Shown: piece by piece, positions 28,891 to 40,536 of the stretch
Numbering within the stretch: position 1 is the stretch's first letter
Layout: each line of letters begins with the position of its first letter
DNA from: Alteromonas sp. BL110
Lineage (GTDB): Bacteria; Pseudomonadota; Gammaproteobacteria; Enterobacterales; Alteromonadaceae
Assembly (NCBI RefSeq): GCF_003443615.1
Contig: NZ_CP031967.1
Span: 2,852,001 to 2,916,000, forward strand
Length of the DNA stretch: 64,000 nucleotides
Direction: 5' to 3'
The notes under the pieces: generated by a model
What the model was told of the DNA's origin: nothing
Databases searched by the model: none
The model's input: the letters and a program-made list of their open reading frames with translations, nothing else
Translations under genes and position numbers: made by a program

Positions 28891-29412
28891 TTAGCCTTTT
28901 ACGCTTTTTGTACCTTCTAGCAAGGCCTCTGAGCAGTGCTCGCCATGTAGCACCGAGATGTCACCGGTGGTTTCCAGGACTACCGCCCTAACTTCATCTA
29001 GATTTAATACGTTAGCCTCCCGAAGCTTGGCTAGCAAATCACTTCGCGCCACTCGGGTTTCTTTGAGGGCATCATCAATAATTTTGCCGTTTCTCATTAA
29101 AATAACCGGCGTGTTTTGCATTATCGCTTCAATTTGGTCGGATTTTCTACGTAGATTGGCAGTGATCGACTGCACGATAAACAAGGCTGCCATTGCAATC
29201 ATGGCTTGAGTAAAAGCTATCCAGTTAGTAGTTTGTGAAGCACTGGCAAGCAATGAGCCCACTGCTACCGTCATGACAAAGTCAAAGTTTGTCATCTTTG
29301 AAAAAGAACGTAAGCCGTTAATACGCACCAATAATACTACCCATATCATTGCCATCACGGTAAGAAAAAGGCCTCTACATAACAAGTCGAGTGTGGGGCT
29401 AGCGCTAAACAT
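28891..29412 (-). CDS. DUF421 (YetF-like) membrane protein
   Basis: A 173-residue protein with three N-terminal hydrophobic helices and a soluble C-terminal domain. The YetF-family motifs RINGLRSFSKMTNFDFVMTV and the cytoplasmic strand VILMRNGKIIDDALKETRVA (residues 103-122) are clear. The function of the family is not established. It converges with azlD, 36 bases away. Confidence 0.85.
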   Translation of the reverse strand: MFSASPTLDLLCRGLFLTVMAMIWVVLLVRINGLRSFSKMTNFDFVMTVAVGSLLASASQTTNWIAFTQAMIAMAALFIVQSITANLRRKSDQIEAIMQNTPVILMRNGKIIDDALKETRVARSDLLAKLREANVLNLDEVRAVVLETTGDISVLHGEHCSEALLEGTKSVKG

Positions 29413-29505
29413 TTAACCAATATCCGTTTATTTACGTAGATTATTAACAATACGTTGAGCTGAAGCGTTAAGATTTGTGCTTAGCCAAACTCGCTGTGCG
29501 TTATT

Positions 29506-30108
29506 TTATTCCCCCATGGCTTTGTCGCCCCAGATTTCTTTTAAGCGCTGGTCGCGACCACAATTCCAGCGGTAGAACTTATAGCGGACGGGACTTTTCT
29601 TATAGAAATCTTGGTGACCTATTTCATCACCTTTAATTGGATAAAAAGTAGAAGCATCAAGTATTGGCGTCACCACGTCTTTATTCGGAAACTGGGAGAT
29701 TACGTCAGCTTTTGTTTTTTCGGCGATAGCACGTTCTTTATCGTCCGCAACAAAAATAGCGCTTAGGTAGCTGGGACCTTTGTCGCAAAATTGCCCTCTG
29801 TCATCAAATGGGTCAATATTCACCCAAAAATGATCGAGTATATCCTCATAAGAAAGCACTTCGCCGTCATAAGTAATCTTTACGGCTTCATAATGCCCTT
29901 TATGATTGCCGTTGTAGGTAGGGTTTGGTGCACTTCCACCAGTAAATCCAGAGACTACGTCGGTTACGCCTTCTAATTTTTCAAAGTCAGATTCCATACA
30001 CCAAAAGCAGCCTCCAGCTAAAATTGCTTCATCGGCATTTGTAGATGGTGTAAATACCGCGGCACTCAAAGTTGCGCCGAACAACACAGCGGTGATTGTA
30101 GATTTCAT
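29506..30108 (-). CDS. msrA: Exported peptide-methionine (S)-S-oxide reductase
   Basis: MsrA repairs methionine-S-sulfoxide in proteins. The catalytic GGCFWCMESDFEKL (Cys34) follows a signal peptide of about 25 residues (MKSTITAVLFGATLSAAVFT, cleavage near TNADE), so this copy should work in the periplasm. The conserved YDGEVLSYEDILDHFW and GHQDFYKKSP segments are present, and a C-terminal cysteine (RWNCGRDQ) may resolve the disulfide. No msrB or electron-donor gene is adjacent. Confidence 0.93.
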   Translation of the reverse strand: MKSTITAVLFGATLSAAVFTPSTNADEAILAGGCFWCMESDFEKLEGVTDVVSGFTGGSAPNPTYNGNHKGHYEAVKITYDGEVLSYEDILDHFWVNIDPFDDRGQFCDKGPSYLSAIFVADDKERAIAEKTKADVISQFPNKDVVTPILDASTFYPIKGDEIGHQDFYKKSPVRYKFYRWNCGRDQRLKEIWGDKAMGE

Positions 30109-30681
30109 CTTGTACCTTTTACGTTTTGACAGAGCGATATCGCAGTGCGCTATGTCTAAATTTTTCTGCTAAGTATTTCAACTCACAAAGTGAGACTATG
30201 TTAATGAATCTATACGAGTATTAGATAAAGAACGGTTTAGGCTGCAATAAATTTCATCGCAGTCTGATGGATCACTTTTTCCTCGCTTAGGAAAAGCGGA
30301 AGCTTAGCTAGCCATTAACAGTATCGCACTAGAATTAAAAACAATTGATGCCAAAAGAGGGTAAGTAAAATTTTCATCAGACCCTGTAGCCTGCTTTCAC
30401 TAGTAGCAAAGTTACTTGCATCTGATGTTGCCCATCTGCTCTGTAGCCCTGCCACGACAGGGACAGGAGTAAGAGCCTTTCGGTCGGCAGAGCACTTGCA
30501 TTACAGGAATTACGTGTGAGTTAAAATACGTGACAACTTGTGATCTCACTTAGTGAGGCAGTTCAGCTTTGCTTAACGCTAATCAAACACCGCTTTACTT
30601 CGTGCGCTAGGTTGTCGGTTTTTCCGCTCTCTAAGAGGGCTCGGCTTCAATTTATTTAAGTAGAAAAGTAAGGAAGATAAT
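30109..30681. other. 573-base divergent region msrA / osmC
   Basis: Gap between two oxidative-repair genes pointing outwards. It contains nested complementary arms at 30375-30494 (listed separately) and a small palindrome CTCACTTAGTGAG at 30545-30557. I see no protein gene. Confidence 0.5.
30375..30494 (+). ncRNA. Candidate structured RNA
   Basis: Two stem-bounded domains follow each other. CATCAGA (30375-30381) pairs with TCTGATG (30421-30427). TGCTCTG (30437-30443) pairs with CAGAGCA (30488-30494), enclosing CCCTG (30447-30451) / CAGGG (30458-30462). The density of pairing is unusual for a spacer, but I match it to no known riboswitch or sRNA, and strand is a guess (osmC lies downstream on plus). 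Confidence 0.3.
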
Positions 30682-31116
30682 ATGTCTATAGTAAAATCAG
30701 GTAGTGCAGCTTATAAGCCGTTAGGTAAAAAAGGAAAGGGCAGTATTTCTACGGAAACAGGCGCTTTGTCCAATCAGCCTTATGGCTTCAACACGCGCTT
30801 TGAAGATGAAAAAGGGACTAACCCCGAAGAATTAATTGGTGCGGCCCATGCGAGCTGCTTCACCATGGCGCTTTCTTTTGCCTTGTCTGATGCAGGGTAT
30901 GAAGACGGTGAATTGAATACAACGGCTAAAATCAGCCTAGATAAGAGCGATGACGGATTCGAAATTACTCAGTCGGCATTGACGTTAGACGCTGAAGTTG
31001 ACGGGATCACCGAAGACGAGTTCGAGAAAATAGCCCAAGAAGCAAAGGAGAACTGTCCAGTGTCTCAACTTCTTAATGCCAATATTACCTTAGAATACCG
31101 ATTGAATAAGGGTTAG
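30682..31116 (+). CDS. osmC: OsmC-family peroxiredoxin
   Basis: A 144-residue hydroperoxide reductase of the OsmC/Ohr family. The two catalytic cysteines are Cys59 (AAHASCFTMALSFAL) and Cys125 (ENCPVSQLL). Sequence style (start MSIVKSGSAAYKPLGKKGKG) fits OsmC rather than Ohr. It removes organic and other hydroperoxides. AAGTAAGGAAG gives a good ribosome-binding site. A shared terminator separates it from sodC, and msrA lies upstream on the other strand, making a small oxidative-stress cluster. Confidence 0.92.
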   Translation: MSIVKSGSAAYKPLGKKGKGSISTETGALSNQPYGFNTRFEDEKGTNPEELIGAAHASCFTMALSFALSDAGYEDGELNTTAKISLDKSDDGFEITQSALTLDAEVDGITEDEFEKIAQEAKENCPVSQLLNANITLEYRLNKG

Positions 31117-31183
31117 CAATTTCAATAAAAAAGCTCACATTGCTGAAAAACCATGCGAACTTTTTTGAAAACAACGGAACAAA

Positions 31184-31213
31184 AAAAGAGCGGCTTAACA
31201 AAGCCGCTCTTTT
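31184..31213. terminator. Bidirectional terminator osmC / sodC
   Basis: Stem AAAAGAGCGGCTT (31184-31196) / AAGCCGCTCTTTT (31201-31213), loop AACA. Flanking A-run and T-run make it work for both convergent genes. Confidence 0.9.
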
Positions 31214-31227
31214 ATATTAACTATGAT

Positions 31228-31770
31228 TTATTTGCTAATTACACCACAAGCCACGCGTTTGCCACCGCCGCCGAGCTTTTTAGGGGAATCAGAATAGTTA
31301 TCGCCGCCTGCATGAATCATTAGCGCGCGACCTTCAATATCTTCCAGCTCAAGTTCTGGCGCGAAAATTGGCTGAGTAGCCTCACCTTCTTCATTTACAT
31401 AAAGCACGGGAAGATCGCCTTCATGACCGCGCTCAGACCACGGAGCTCTGTGTTTATCGGTATTTTCTGGGTCAAAATGACCGCCGGCTGCGCCACCTAA
31501 CACCTTTTTGCCATCCTTCATTGCAGGGGAGCAATCTCCATTTTGATGAACGTGGAAGCCATGGGTTCCCCGCGTCAACCCTGACAGCTTAGGTGTGAAT
31601 ACCACGCCGTCATCATCGTGACTACTCACCATAACTGTACCAATAGTATTCCCAGTTTCTAAGTTTTTCATCACCACTTCTTTCCCTTCTTCGTGATGGC
31701 CGGCAAAACTCCCAGCACTTAGGACCAAAGAAATTGAGCCTGCTAAAGTAGTAAATAAACGCTTCTTCAT
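31228..31770 (-). CDS. sodC: Periplasmic Cu/Zn superoxide dismutase
   Basis: Dismutates superoxide outside the cytoplasm. The 180-residue protein starts with a signal peptide (MKKRLFTTLAGSISLVLSAG, cut near SFAG). Metal ligands are visible in GTHGFHVHQNGDCSP, GGHFDPENTDKH and ALMIHAGGDNYSD, and the disulfide partner lies in RVACGVI at the C-terminus. The frame is open 87 bases further upstream, but the ATG at 31770 has GGAGAA seven bases before it and starts the signal peptide. Confidence 0.95.
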   Translation of the reverse strand: MKKRLFTTLAGSISLVLSAGSFAGHHEEGKEVVMKNLETGNTIGTVMVSSHDDDGVVFTPKLSGLTRGTHGFHVHQNGDCSPAMKDGKKVLGGAAGGHFDPENTDKHRAPWSERGHEGDLPVLYVNEEGEATQPIFAPELELEDIEGRALMIHAGGDNYSDSPKKLGGGGKRVACGVISK

Positions 31771-32126
31771 AGTATTCTCCTTCACTAAATTAATGATTCG
31801 TTTTCGAGCAACTACGAAGTTAAACAGCATAAAATAAACCAGTTCGAGCGAAGTCAAAGAAAAGGTGCCGCAGACCTTACTAATGTGAGCTTTAGGTCAT
31901 ACATAGTTTTCAGTTCTCAAAAAAATCCCCCACGTTGGGTGCAAGACTTATAGCGTTCCTGTGAAAAAGTTACCCAATGTATTTCTATATTCTTTTTCTA
32001 GGTTTAATGAATTGAATGCGGATAAGCTTGAAGTAGCGCGGTAAAACTCGGTAACAATATGGTAGTGGCACTTTATTCCTATTCGACTTACAGTTAGCCC
32101 ACATTCAGTTTTTATAGGATATTGTC
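31771..32126. other. Divergent region sodC / GST
   Basis: A 356-base spacer expected to hold the promoters of sodC (minus) and the GST gene (plus). No gene or strong hairpin seen. Confidence 0.5.
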
Positions 32127-32768
32127 ATGTATACACTTTACGGTTATCCGAAGACCCGCTCAGTTCGCGTGGCATGGGCTTTAGAGGAGCTAGGCTTACC
32201 TTTTGAATACAAGTTGATTGACCTAAAACGAGGGCTGCACCTGTCAGAGGAATACAAATCCATAAGCCCGGCAGCAAAAATTCCAGTGCTAGCGACACCC
32301 GAAGGTACCTTGACCGAGTCCGCTGCTATTGTCACGTTTTTAGCTGAAAAACACGGCATGCACGAATTTATTCCAGAGTCCGGCAGTTTCGAGCGTGCAA
32401 AATATGAAGAAATGATGATGTTTCTTACCAGTGAATTAGAGCAGCCCATTTGGAATTTGGCAAAACACACCTTTGCCCTGCCAAAAGAGCAGAGGCTCGA
32501 ACCAATGCGCAAAATAGCGGAATGGGAATTTAAGCGAGTATTGCCGGTTTTCTCCTCTATGCTTGGCGACAAAGAATTTGCGTGCGGCGGCCTGTTTACC
32601 ATGACCGACGTGATAGCAGGTCATATTTTGGCGTGGGCGAAAGGCAGTAAACTCGATATCACGCTAGACGGTAAAACAGAAAATGTAGGGGCTTACGCGA
32701 AACGTGTATTGGGTCGTGAAGCCTATGAAAGAGCATGGCGACAAGAGATGGCTCATTTACCTGAATAA
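32127..32768 (+). CDS. Glutathione S-transferase family protein
   Basis: A 213-residue cytosolic GST. The thioredoxin-fold N-terminus is MYTLYGYPKTRSVRVAWALE with the glutathione-contacting SPAAKIPVL and TESAAIV motifs; the helical C-terminal domain contains FTMTDVIAGHIL. The class and substrate cannot be fixed from sequence. AGGAT eight bases before the ATG supports the start. Nearby SodC, OsmC and MsrA suggest a stress role, but it has its own promoter region. Confidence 0.9.
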   Translation: MYTLYGYPKTRSVRVAWALEELGLPFEYKLIDLKRGLHLSEEYKSISPAAKIPVLATPEGTLTESAAIVTFLAEKHGMHEFIPESGSFERAKYEEMMMFLTSELEQPIWNLAKHTFALPKEQRLEPMRKIAEWEFKRVLPVFSSMLGDKEFACGGLFTMTDVIAGHILAWAKGSKLDITLDGKTENVGAYAKRVLGREAYERAWRQEMAHLPE

Positions 32769-33047
32769 TTACTTACAGAGCCTGACATCCCTGGGCTGGT
32801 TTGACGTGGTGCTAATTACACGCCTGGCCGAGTGTGCATTAGATTACAATTCATCAAATATAAATTTTATATTAAGTACCCGGTTCAGGTCCCAATAATC
32901 GAAGCAGTTTGCTACGTCATTGTAGGGCAAAAACATATAACGACAGCGCCGCTGTTATAAAAGCTGACCTAAAAGCAGAAGATAAGGCTGATACAGAAGC
33001 TTGCGTAACACTAGCGGCGAGACAATAAAACAAGAAGGTAATCACAA

Positions 33048-34892
33048 ATGAAATCATTTAAAACACTACTCGTCAGTAGTGCAGTAACTATGGCACTGGG
33101 CCTTAGCTCAGCGGTAACCCATGCACACAATCACGCAGATATGCAGAGTTCACCAAAAAGTGAATCAGTGACAGAAAAAATGTCTGAGCACGAAAAACTT
33201 TTTGCGCTATTTGCCGCTGCAGATCAGCGCAATATCGAGCTTAACCCGATAATGGCTATATTCCGTGGCGATATGCGTTACGCAGACAGAATGGGCGACT
33301 TCTTAACAGACTCTCACGCCTTAGCGGGAAAAACAGCGACATTGCTGAATTTATCTGAGCTTAAACAAATTGACCGCAGTAAGCTAAGCGACACCGATAA
33401 ACTCGCTTACGACGTATTCGCATACAACCAAGAGCGCTCGCTAGAAATGTCGAGCGATGAAATTGAAGCCCTTACAGAAGTACGTCCTGTGAATCACTTT
33501 AGAGGGTTTCATACTTTCTATCCAACATTTGCGAGCGGAAAGGGCGCAGCCCCATTCAAAACAATTGAAGATTACGACAATAACCTATCTCGCCACAAAG
33601 ATTATATTGCTATTTCTGACCGCGCTATAGGCAAATTTCGCGAAGGCATGGAAAGTGGCGTGCTGGAAACTAAGTTAACCATCGACCGTGTCATCAAGCA
33701 GTTAGATACTCAACTGGCTATCCCTATCAAAGAGTCACAATTTTGGGGGCCAATTACCATGTTCCCAGAAAGTTTCTCTGATGAGGAAAAAGCCCGCTTA
33801 ACCGCTGACTACGAGAAAGCGACGCAAGAGATTTACGATGCAACCACACGCATGCGCGACTTCCTGCGCGACGAGTATTTTCCCGTTGCTCGTGGAAGCG
33901 TTGGCCTTAGCGATATGAAAGGTGGTGCAAAGCTTTATCAATTGATGGTGGAAGGTTCAACGACGCTGCCAATGACCCCTGATGAACTGCACAATCTTGG
34001 TTTAAAAGAAGTTAAGCGTATCAAAAATGATATGCTTGAAATTAAAGACGAAGTAAAGTTTGAAGGAACATTAAACGAGTTCTTCGACTATGTACGCACC
34101 GATCCTAAATTCAAGCCTGAAAGCCGTGAGGCACTAACCCAGAGCTATTATGATATTGGTCGTGAAGTGGATGAGAAAATTGATCAATACTTTTCTCTAC
34201 TGCCAAAATCTGAATTAGAAATAAAACCTTACGACCCTGCTATCGAGCAATTTAGTGCGGGTGGCTCCTATCAACCGGGCACGCCAGATGGCTCTCGCCC
34301 TGGTACTTTTTACTTTAATGCCTACGACTTGCCTAGCCGTTTAACTACAGGCAACGTTACATTGTATCTTCACGAAGGCGCTCCCGGCCACCATTTCCAG
34401 GTAAGCCTTGCGCAAGAAAATGAAGCGCTACCCTCTTTCATGCGCTTTAGCTTCCTACCAGCCTTCGGTGAAGGTTGGGCACTGTATTCTGAAACGCTAG
34501 GGTATGAAATGGGTTTCTTTGATGACCCATGGAACCGTTACGGCACGCTTCAGGATGAACAGCTGCGCGCCATGCGTTTGGTGGTAGATACAGGTATTCA
34601 TGCCAAAGGTTGGAGCCGTGAACAAGCTATCGATTTTATGCTCGAAAACTCAGGTATGACTCGCACAGAAGTCGTGGCAGAGGTAGAGCGTTATATTGCT
34701 ATACCGTCGCAAGCACTGTCTTACAAAGTTGGCGCGCTTAAAATTCAAGAACTGCGCGCTCGCGCAGAGAAAGCACTAGGCGACGATTTCGATATTCGTG
34801 AGTTCCACGCACAAGTATTAAATACGGGTGGTATTCCACTTGCCATTCTTGAACAAAAAATTGACCGCTGGATAGCTAGCCAAAAAAGTTAG
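33048..34892 (+). CDS. Exported DUF885-family metallohydrolase-like protein
   Basis: A 614-residue protein with a signal peptide (hydrophobic core TLLVSSAVTMALGLSSAVTH) followed by a DUF885 domain over almost the whole length. The motif LHEGAPGHHFQVSL near residue 448 is the family's gluzincin-like metal site (HExxxxHH type) and FGEGWALYSE follows with a further acidic residue. DUF885 proteins resemble carboxypeptidases, but most are uncharacterised. The start has AGAAGGTAATCACA upstream. A terminator follows 38 bases after the stop. Confidence 0.88.
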   Translation: MKSFKTLLVSSAVTMALGLSSAVTHAHNHADMQSSPKSESVTEKMSEHEKLFALFAAADQRNIELNPIMAIFRGDMRYADRMGDFLTDSHALAGKTATLLNLSELKQIDRSKLSDTDKLAYDVFAYNQERSLEMSSDEIEALTEVRPVNHFRGFHTFYPTFASGKGAAPFKTIEDYDNNLSRHKDYIAISDRAIGKFREGMESGVLETKLTIDRVIKQLDTQLAIPIKESQFWGPITMFPESFSDEEKARLTADYEKATQEIYDATTRMRDFLRDEYFPVARGSVGLSDMKGGAKLYQLMVEGSTTLPMTPDELHNLGLKEVKRIKNDMLEIKDEVKFEGTLNEFFDYVRTDPKFKPESREALTQSYYDIGREVDEKIDQYFSLLPKSELEIKPYDPAIEQFSAGGSYQPGTPDGSRPGTFYFNAYDLPSRLTTGNVTLYLHEGAPGHHFQVSLAQENEALPSFMRFSFLPAFGEGWALYSETLGYEMGFFDDPWNRYGTLQDEQLRAMRLVVDTGIHAKGWSREQAIDFMLENSGMTRTEVVAEVERYIAIPSQALSYKVGALKIQELRARAEKALGDDFDIREFHAQVLNTGGIPLAILEQKIDRWIASQKS

Positions 34893-34930
34893 TGAAAAGC
34901 GACAAATTAAGTAGAACTTAATACACAATA

Positions 34931-34964
34931 AAGCCAGTAAGTTTAAGACCTTGCTGGCTTTTTT
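34931..34964 (+). terminator. Terminator after the DUF885 gene
   Basis: 10-bp stem AAGCCAGTAA (34931-34940) / TTGCTGGCTT (34951-34960) with one G-U pair, ending in a T-run. Confidence 0.85.
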
Positions 34965-35054
34965 CGTTTTTGCGACCAATAGCAGTGATATTGACGAATA
35001 GCTTCACTAGAGTAGTAATTGTACAATTTTTCTAAAGGTTTGAAGGAGCGCAAG

Positions 35055-37820
<2,766 letters not shown>

Positions 37821-38270
37821 CTATTCATCCACATACATTTTTTGCTGGAATTTCAGCGTCTGTTTACTTGCACCTTTTTGTACGTCTATTTCAAACCTGA
37901 ACGTTTCTTGATCGCGAAACGGTAGTACGGCGAGATAATAAATGGCATCGCCTTCTTCCACTTTCTTGAAGGTAAGTTTGCGAGCATTGCCTAAGAGGTT
38001 CTTTGCCGTACCTGTTACGTCTGCACGTTGCGCTTTACCTGAAGTTTTGTCGAGTACAGAGATATTAACCAGCGCGTTAAACTTGCTTCTAACAATACCG
38101 TAATTAGCTGCAACTTCAGGCGTTAAAAAAGGCGTACTTACTACCATATAGTGTACATCCCATTCACCAAGCGTTTTCTTCTGTTCGGCAAATGCAGAGA
38201 AGCTTAAGCAAGCTATAGCTATAGCAAGAAATGCCACATAGCCTTTATTAATTTGTTTTATCTTACTCAT
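37821..38270 (-). CDS. DUF4426 exported protein
   Basis: A 149-residue protein with a signal peptide (AFLAIAIACLSFSAFA, cut before EQKKTLGEWDVHY). The remainder is predicted beta-rich, with a motif FRDQETFRFEIDVQ near the end. DUF4426 proteins are common next to proC/yggT in marine gammaproteobacteria and lack a known function. The ATG at 38270 is preceded by AAGGTC; the longer open frame to 38378 has no such site. Last gene of the minus-strand block, 111 bases after yggT. Confidence 0.85.
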   Translation of the reverse strand: MSKIKQINKGYVAFLAIAIACLSFSAFAEQKKTLGEWDVHYMVVSTPFLTPEVAANYGIVRSKFNALVNISVLDKTSGKAQRADVTGTAKNLLGNARKLTFKKVEEGDAIYYLAVLPFRDQETFRFEIDVQKGASKQTLKFQQKMYVDE

Positions 38271-38381
38271 GATAGACCTTACTTTGCCTTCATATTTTTC
38301 TTTTACAAAACAGCGGGAGTACCCGCTGCCTAATACTGTATGACCTAAGGTTTCACCTTTAATGCCTGTAGTAAACATTGT

Positions 38382-38918
38382 TTACATAGGGAAAGTGTCT
38401 TGGATCAGAAGCTGTAAAAACTGTAATGCGATGATGGCAATCAGTACCGACAAGTCAAGGCCACCTAGCGGAGGAATGACTTTGCGAATAGGCGCTAAAA
38501 AAGGTTCAGTTAGTTGATACAGCACATAGTCTACCGGAGATTGACCTTGCGATACCCAGCTTAAAATTGCACGTAACAGCAATACCCAGAACATTAACGA
38601 TAGGGTTTCTTTTATCACGCCAATTACCGATAAAATAGCTATGCCTACGGGGTTTAGAGTACCGCCAAACATAAGTCCAAGAGTAATAAGTTTAAGCGCG
38701 CATACCGCTATCGCCAACACAAAGGTAGCGGTGTCGAATCTGCCGATTGACGGGATAACACGGCGCAACGGCCCCACGATAGGGTGGGTTGCTTTTACTA
38801 CAAATTGACTCATTGGGTTATAAAAGTCTGCTTGAACCATTTGTAACCAAAGGCGCAGAATAACCACCATCAAATAAAGGCTAAATAAGGTATCAACCAA
38901 AAATACCGTTGCATTCAT
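38382..38918 (-). CDS. yggT: YggT-family membrane protein
   Basis: A 178-residue inner-membrane protein with two repeats of the YGGT domain (first around FYNPMSQFVVKATHPIVGPL, second around QGQSPVDYVLYQLTEPFLAP), each followed by the R(K)VIPxxG turn. The family has been linked to osmotic tolerance and cell division in some bacteria; the mechanism is unclear. It lies 20 bases after proC. Confidence 0.93.
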   Translation of the reverse strand: MNATVFLVDTLFSLYLMVVILRLWLQMVQADFYNPMSQFVVKATHPIVGPLRRVIPSIGRFDTATFVLAIAVCALKLITLGLMFGGTLNPVGIAILSVIGVIKETLSLMFWVLLLRAILSWVSQGQSPVDYVLYQLTEPFLAPIRKVIPPLGGLDLSVLIAIIALQFLQLLIQDTFPM

Positions 38919-38938
38919 GTTGTGTTTTTCCTAAAACG

Positions 38939-39760
38939 TTATAGCTGTTTTGCCATTTCTTCAGCACGCGCTACGGCTGCCCGCATCGACTTGCTGACAA
39001 TATCTTTTAAGCCTTCATCAATGAAGGTATTTACGGCCTCGGCTGTAGTGCCGCCCTTTGACGTAACTTGGGCACGAAGCTCGCTTAATTCAAGATCAGG
39101 GTTGTTACAAACCATTTCAGCTGCGCCCAACATAGCCTGCTGCACCATAAGGCGTGACTGGGCTTGATCAAACCCCATGTTCATGGCCTCTTCTTGCATG
39201 TTTTGTAGGAACAAGAAGAAATAGGCTGGACTGCTTCCTGCTGCGGCAATAACACCGTTAATACCATCTTCTTTATCTACCCAAACGGTTTCGCCCACGC
39301 TGTTCATCACATCGTCTACGTACTGTCTGTCAGATTCAGACACTGTATCGTCGGCGTACATACCCGACATGCCTTTGCCTAACAAGCTTGGTGTATTTGG
39401 CATAATACGAACCACAGGGTATTCGCCGCCTAACATCTCTTGTAATCTGGCAACGGGTAGACCGGCCGCGATGCTCATAAACAACTTACCTGATAGGTCG
39501 TTATTTTTTTGCAGTTCGCCGCACATATCACCCATAATTTGTGGTTTTACCGCAAGCACAATGGCGTCAGCGAATTGGCAAGCTTCATCGTTAGATTGAG
39601 TGGTGTGAATACCAAACTCGGCTTTAAGGCCGTCTAACTTTGGTGTGGACGGGTTTGCCGCAAGAATATTTTCTTTTGAATACCCAGATTTGATAAGACC
39701 ACTGATGATGCTGCGGCTCATGTTGCCCGCGCCAATAAATGCTAATTTTTTCTGTTGCAT
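38939..39760 (-). CDS. proC: Pyrroline-5-carboxylate reductase
   Basis: Last step of proline synthesis, NAD(P)H-dependent. The 273-residue protein starts MQQKKLAFIGAGNMSRSIIS with the Rossmann GAGNMS loop; VVRIMPNTPSLLGKGMSGMY and the C-terminal signature LRAQVTSKGGTTAEAVNTF are present. The ATG at 39760 has AGGA upstream; the open frame begins 24 bases earlier. Middle gene of the yggS-proC-yggT group. Confidence 0.96.
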   Translation of the reverse strand: MQQKKLAFIGAGNMSRSIISGLIKSGYSKENILAANPSTPKLDGLKAEFGIHTTQSNDEACQFADAIVLAVKPQIMGDMCGELQKNNDLSGKLFMSIAAGLPVARLQEMLGGEYPVVRIMPNTPSLLGKGMSGMYADDTVSESDRQYVDDVMNSVGETVWVDKEDGINGVIAAAGSSPAYFFLFLQNMQEEAMNMGFDQAQSRLMVQQAMLGAAEMVCNNPDLELSELRAQVTSKGGTTAEAVNTFIDEGLKDIVSKSMRAAVARAEEMAKQL

Positions 39761-39822
39761 GTAAATCCTATTTGTTGATTGCATTTAAGTCTGTGTAGCA
39801 AGGCTAAGCATTCTAGGTGTGG

Positions 39823-40509
39823 CTAAGTACGTTTACCGAAAATAGCGGTACCTATTCGAACCATGGTAGACCCATGTTGAATCGCTTCTGCCATATCACT
39901 ACTCATTCCTACGGATAGGGTATCAAAATTGCTCAGTGATGTATGGTAGTGGTCAAATAATTCTTTTAGCTTAGATAGTGTAACGCGCTGTTGTTCTTCA
40001 CTTGGGTTTGCTTTGGGAATTGCCATCAATCCGCGTAAACAAAGGCGCTCCTGAGATGCTACGAACTCGACTAACGAAGCTAAGTCGTTAAGCGCTACGC
40101 CAGACTTGCTGCCTTCATCATCAATGTTTACCTGAATACATACGTTTAAAGGCGGCATTGAGGCTGGGCGTTGTTCATTTAGGCGGCGGGCTATTTTCTC
40201 TCTGTCTACTGACTGAACCCAATCGAAATGTTCGGCTACTACTTTAGTTTTGTTTGACTGAATAGGGCCAATCATATGCCACTCAATATCCTTGAACCCG
40301 GAAAGTTCCTGAACCTTTTCAACACCTTCCTGCACGTAGTTTTCGCCAAACATTCGTTGTCCCGCTTCATACGCTTCAATGATATCTGATACGGGTTTTG
40401 TTTTGCTAACCGCTAGCAATTTAACGGTTTTTGGTGGACGATGTGCACTGGTAGCGGCTTGGTCTATTCCTTTTCGTGCGGAATCTAGTCTTTCTGCTAT
40501 TGTTTGCAT
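39823..40509 (-). CDS. yggS: YggS/PROSC-family PLP-binding homeostasis protein
   Basis: A 228-residue PLP protein involved in vitamin B6 homeostasis and, through it, amino acid balance. The PLP lysine is Lys36 in VKLLAVSKTKPVSDIIEAY; the GENYVQEGVEK and SVGMSSDMAEAIQHGSTMVR motifs are intact. First gene of the minus-strand operon; divergent from pilT with only 27 bases between starts. Confidence 0.95.
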   Translation of the reverse strand: MQTIAERLDSARKGIDQAATSAHRPPKTVKLLAVSKTKPVSDIIEAYEAGQRMFGENYVQEGVEKVQELSGFKDIEWHMIGPIQSNKTKVVAEHFDWVQSVDREKIARRLNEQRPASMPPLNVCIQVNIDDEGSKSGVALNDLASLVEFVASQERLCLRGLMAIPKANPSEEQQRVTLSKLKELFDHYHTSLSNFDTLSVGMSSDMAEAIQHGSTMVRIGTAIFGKRT

Positions 40510-40536
40510 TATTCACCTTGTTTTGGAGAAGTGGTT

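Noticed and set aside
30437..30494. Match of the msrA-osmC spacer to a c-di-GMP or other named riboswitch
   Set aside because: Short resemblance (CCACGACAGGG) is not backed by the conserved core of any riboswitch I know; left as an unnamed structure.
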